Source: Pelagihabitans sp963760375 (lineage in GTDB: Bacteria; Bacteroidota; Bacteroidia; Flavobacteriales; Flavobacteriaceae). Taken from it: DNA of 64,000 nt. Within the stretch, counting starts at the first letter, position 1. The number at the start of each line of letters is the position of its first letter. The position numbers and the translations under genes were made by a program. The notes under the pieces are model-generated. The model worked only from the letters and a program-made list of their open reading frames with translations, was not told the DNA's origin and searched no databases. Positions 61,813-64,000 of the stretch are shown here, piece after piece. The DNA is taken from positions 248,001-312,000 of the forward strand of contig CAVXCS010000005.1 in assembly GCA_963760375.1 (NCBI GenBank), read 5' to 3'.

Positions 61813-64000
61813 ATGGATATCCCTTCAAAATATGAACCTCAACGGGTGGAGCGCCACTGGTACGATTACTGGATGCAACATCAGTACTTCCATTCCCTCC
61901 CCGACGAAAGGGAGCCCTATACCATTGTAATACCCCCGCCCAACGTTACCGGCGTTTTGCACATGGGCCATATGCTCAACAATACCATACAGGATGTACT
62001 CATCAGAAAGGCACGATTGATGGGCAAGAATGCCTGTTGGGTGCCGGGTACCGACCATGCAAGTATCGCTACGGAGGCCAAAGTTGTGGCCAAGCTGAAA
62101 GCGTCGGGAATCAATAAATCCGATCTGAGCAGGGAAGCATTTTTGGACCATGCCTGGGAATGGACACACGAATATGGCGGGGTTATTTTGGAACAGTTAA
62201 AAAAATTGGGCTGTTCCTGTGATTGGCAACGTACCAAATTTACCATGGATGACGATATGTATGCCTCGGTCATCAAGGTTTTTGTCGACCTTTATAACAA
62301 AGGGCAGATCTATCGCGGCTACCGTATGGTGAATTGGGATCCCGAGGCATTGACCACGCTTTCCGATGAAGAGGTGATCTATGAAGAAAGGCAAGGCACA
62401 CTATATTATCTGTCATACCCCATAGCGGGATCGTCTGAAAAAGTGACCATTGCCACGACGAGGCCGGAGACCATCTTGGGCGATACCGCGATCTGTATCA
62501 ATCCCCAGGATGAAAGGTACCGGCATTTAAAAGGGAAAAAAGCCATAGTGCCCATATGCAACAGGGAGATACCGATCATCGAAGACGAATATGTAGATAT
62601 GGAGTTCGGAACCGGCTGCCTCAAAGTTACCCCGGCCCATGACGTCAACGATAAGGCGCTGGGAGAAAAACACCATTTGGAGACTATCGATATTTTCAAT
62701 GCCAATGCTACCCTGAATGCATACGGCCTGCATTATGAAGGAAAAGACCGTTTCGTCGTACGCAAGCTGATCTCCAAAGAACTGGACGAAAAAGGATATC
62801 TGATCAAGGCCGAAAACTACCTGACCAAAGTGGGTACTTCCGAACGTACCAAGGCGGTCATCGAACCCCGGTTGAGCGACCAGTGGTTCCTGAAGATGGA
62901 AGATTTGGTTCAACCCGCACTGAAGGCTGTTTTGAAGACCCATGAAATAAAATTTTTCCCGAAAAAATTTGAAAACACCTACCGTCACTGGATGGAGAAC
63001 ATTCGAGATTGGAACATTTCACGCCAATTGTGGTGGGGCCAGCGGATACCCGCATATTACTATGGTGATGGGCAGGACGATTTTGTAGTGGCCGAGAGCA
63101 AGGAGGAAGCCTTGAAAATGGCGAACGCCAAACTATCTTCTAAATCGCAAGCTTCCGGGAAGGTATTAAAGTTCGGGGATCTGAAACAGGATGAAGATGT
63201 TTTGGACACTTGGTTCTCGTCATGGTTGTGGCCTATCAGTGTTTTTGGAGGAATCCTGGATCCAGAGAATAAGGAGGTGAACTATTATTATCCCACAAAC
63301 GATTTGGTCACGGGACCTGACATCATCTTTTTCTGGGTGGCCCGTATGATCATTTCAGGGTACGAATACCGCGGGGAACGCCCTTTTGAGAACGTTTATT
63401 TCACAGGACTCGTGCGGGATAAACAAAGGCGCAAGATGTCGAAGCAGCTGGGGAACTCGCCCGACGCTCTGGGTCTCATCGAACAGTACGGCGCCGATGG
63501 GGTAAGGGTTGGGCTTTTGCTCAGTGCTGCCGCTGGCAACGATCTGATGTTCGACGAAGACCTCTGTCAACAGGGCAAAAATTTTGCCAACAAAATCTGG
63601 AACGCCTTTAGACTGGTAAAAGGTTGGGAGGTTGCAGACCTACCGCAACCGGATGCCTCCCAGTTGGGGATTGCCTGGTACCGTTCAAAATTCAATGAAA
63701 CCCTAATCGAAATCGAAGACCATTTTGGAAAATATAGAATTTCCGACGCTTTGATGTCGATTTATAAGTTGGTTTGGGACGATTTCTGTTCCTGGCTTTT
63801 GGAAATCGTAAAACCTGCTTATCAGCAGCCCATCGATCACAAAACCTTGGAAGCGGTTATTGATTTGTTCGAACAAAATTTAAAGATTCTTCATCCTTTC
63901 ATGCCTTTTTTGAGCGAAGAAATCTGGCAACGCACTGCACCTCGAACCCCCAAGGAGGCGCTGGTAATTGCCAAGTGGCCTGAGGTGGGGCAGGTAGACC
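61813..64000 (+). CDS. valS: valyl-tRNA synthetase (N-terminal 729 codons; runs off the window)
   Basis: ValS charges tRNA(Val) and edits mischarged threonine. The frame starts at ATG 61813 and is open to the end of the window; a complete enzyme is about 880 residues, so the C-terminal coiled-coil part is missing only because the window ends. The class I signature PPPNVTGVLHMGH lies at residues 41-53 (HMGH for HIGH) and KMSKQ at 541-545. The editing-domain block TTRPETILGDTAI and the DTWFSSWLWPIS block are present. The start is supported by the typical MDIPSKYEP N-terminus. Confidence 0.96.
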   Translation, partial: MDIPSKYEPQRVERHWYDYWMQHQYFHSLPDEREPYTIVIPPPNVTGVLHMGHMLNNTIQDVLIRKARLMGKNACWVPGTDHASIATEAKVVAKLKASGINKSDLSREAFLDHAWEWTHEYGGVILEQLKKLGCSCDWQRTKFTMDDDMYASVIKVFVDLYNKGQIYRGYRMVNWDPEALTTLSDEEVIYEERQGTLYYLSYPIAGSSEKVTIATTRPETILGDTAICINPQDERYRHLKGKKAIVPICNREIPIIEDEYVDMEFGTGCLKVTPAHDVNDKALGEKHHLETIDIFNANATLNAYGLHYEGKDRFVVRKLISKELDEKGYLIKAENYLTKVGTSERTKAVIEPRLSDQWFLKMEDLVQPALKAVLKTHEIKFFPKKFENTYRHWMENIRDWNISRQLWWGQRIPAYYYGDGQDDFVVAESKEEALKMANAKLSSKSQASGKVLKFGDLKQDEDVLDTWFSSWLWPISVFGGILDPENKEVNYYYPTNDLVTGPDIIFFWVARMIISGYEYRGERPFENVYFTGLVRDKQRRKMSKQLGNSPDALGLIEQYGADGVRVGLLLSAAAGNDLMFDEDLCQQGKNFANKIWNAFRLVKGWEVADLPQPDASQLGIAWYRSKFNETLIEIEDHFGKYRISDALMSIYKLVWDDFCSWLLEIVKPAYQQPIDHKTLEAVIDLFEQNLKILHPFMPFLSEEIWQRTAPRTPKEALVIAKWPEVGQVD

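Noticed and set aside
1..64000. tRNA, rRNA, insertion sequences, prophage and integron features
   Set aside because: No cloverleaf-like conserved sequences, transposase or integrase motifs, or terminal inverted repeats were noticed on either strand; a tRNAscan or Rfam search was not possible here.

Overview
The window is a piece of a Bacteroidota chromosome, most likely from a marine member of the Flavobacteriaceae. The evidence is the set of genes and control elements: an Na+-translocating NADH:quinone reductase operon with its own ApbE, the type IX secretion (T9SS) plug protein, several proteins ending in the gliding-motility/T9SS type B C-terminal domain, DUF6702/DUF1573/DUF4174-type proteins, and repeated Bacteroidota-type -7 boxes (TAnnTTTG) instead of E. 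coli-like promoters. No rRNA, tRNA, CRISPR array, insertion sequence or prophage was seen.

Layout. 0-5.5 kb: rsmG, a secreted DinB-like protein, pruA, apaG and the T9SS plug protein. 5.6-13.3 kb: nqrABCDEF, a small nqr-associated gene and apbE, which flavinylates NqrB and NqrC. 13.3-19.1 kb: methyltransferase, map, gpmI, a secreted ankyrin protein, a 55-residue membrane protein, an M48 protease and a Tat-exported M15 peptidase. 19.3-34.1 kb: an accessory surface locus, described below. 34.4-38.9 kb: two carboxypeptidase-regulatory-domain proteins, DUF6702 and an M1 aminopeptidase. 38.9-49.4 kb: tatA, PAP2 phosphatase, O-methyltransferase, GNAT, kynU, MFS transporter, clpP, kmo, DUF2834, DUF4174, a coiled-coil protein of the zinc-ribbon family and a Nif3-like protein. 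49.4-64 kb: lpxK, a hybrid histidine kinase coupled to a GAPDH gene, lipA, two ECF sigma factors with an anti-sigma factor, murB, an aminotransferase, an aspartyl protease/PDZ protein, DUF1573 and the first 729 codons of valS.

The most interesting region is 19.3-34.1 kb. It holds three tandem two-gene modules on the minus strand. Each starts with a long secreted repeat protein sharing an N-terminal 'LELES...YNTD...C...YDGNNW' domain, followed by a 380-382-residue partner sharing an N-terminal 'GFHTDLIND' domain and ending in a T9SS type B sorting domain. The repeats differ: about 1290 residues of collagen-like Gly-X-Y in the first, alternating beta/collagen units with (Gly-Thr-Asn)n in the second, and 33-residue beta repeats in the third. 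The repeat proteins show no T9SS signal of their own, so each pair may form a fibre plus a T9SS-exported partner. Five single-base frameshifts and one decayed gene lie in this locus, while every gene outside it reads intact. That suggests pseudogenisation, phase-variable switching or assembly error in repeats.

Several genes fit together functionally: Nqr with ApbE; the T9SS plug protein with the T9SS cargo; TatA with a Tat-signal peptidase; KynU with Kmo in tryptophan breakdown; and sigma factor with anti-sigma factor.
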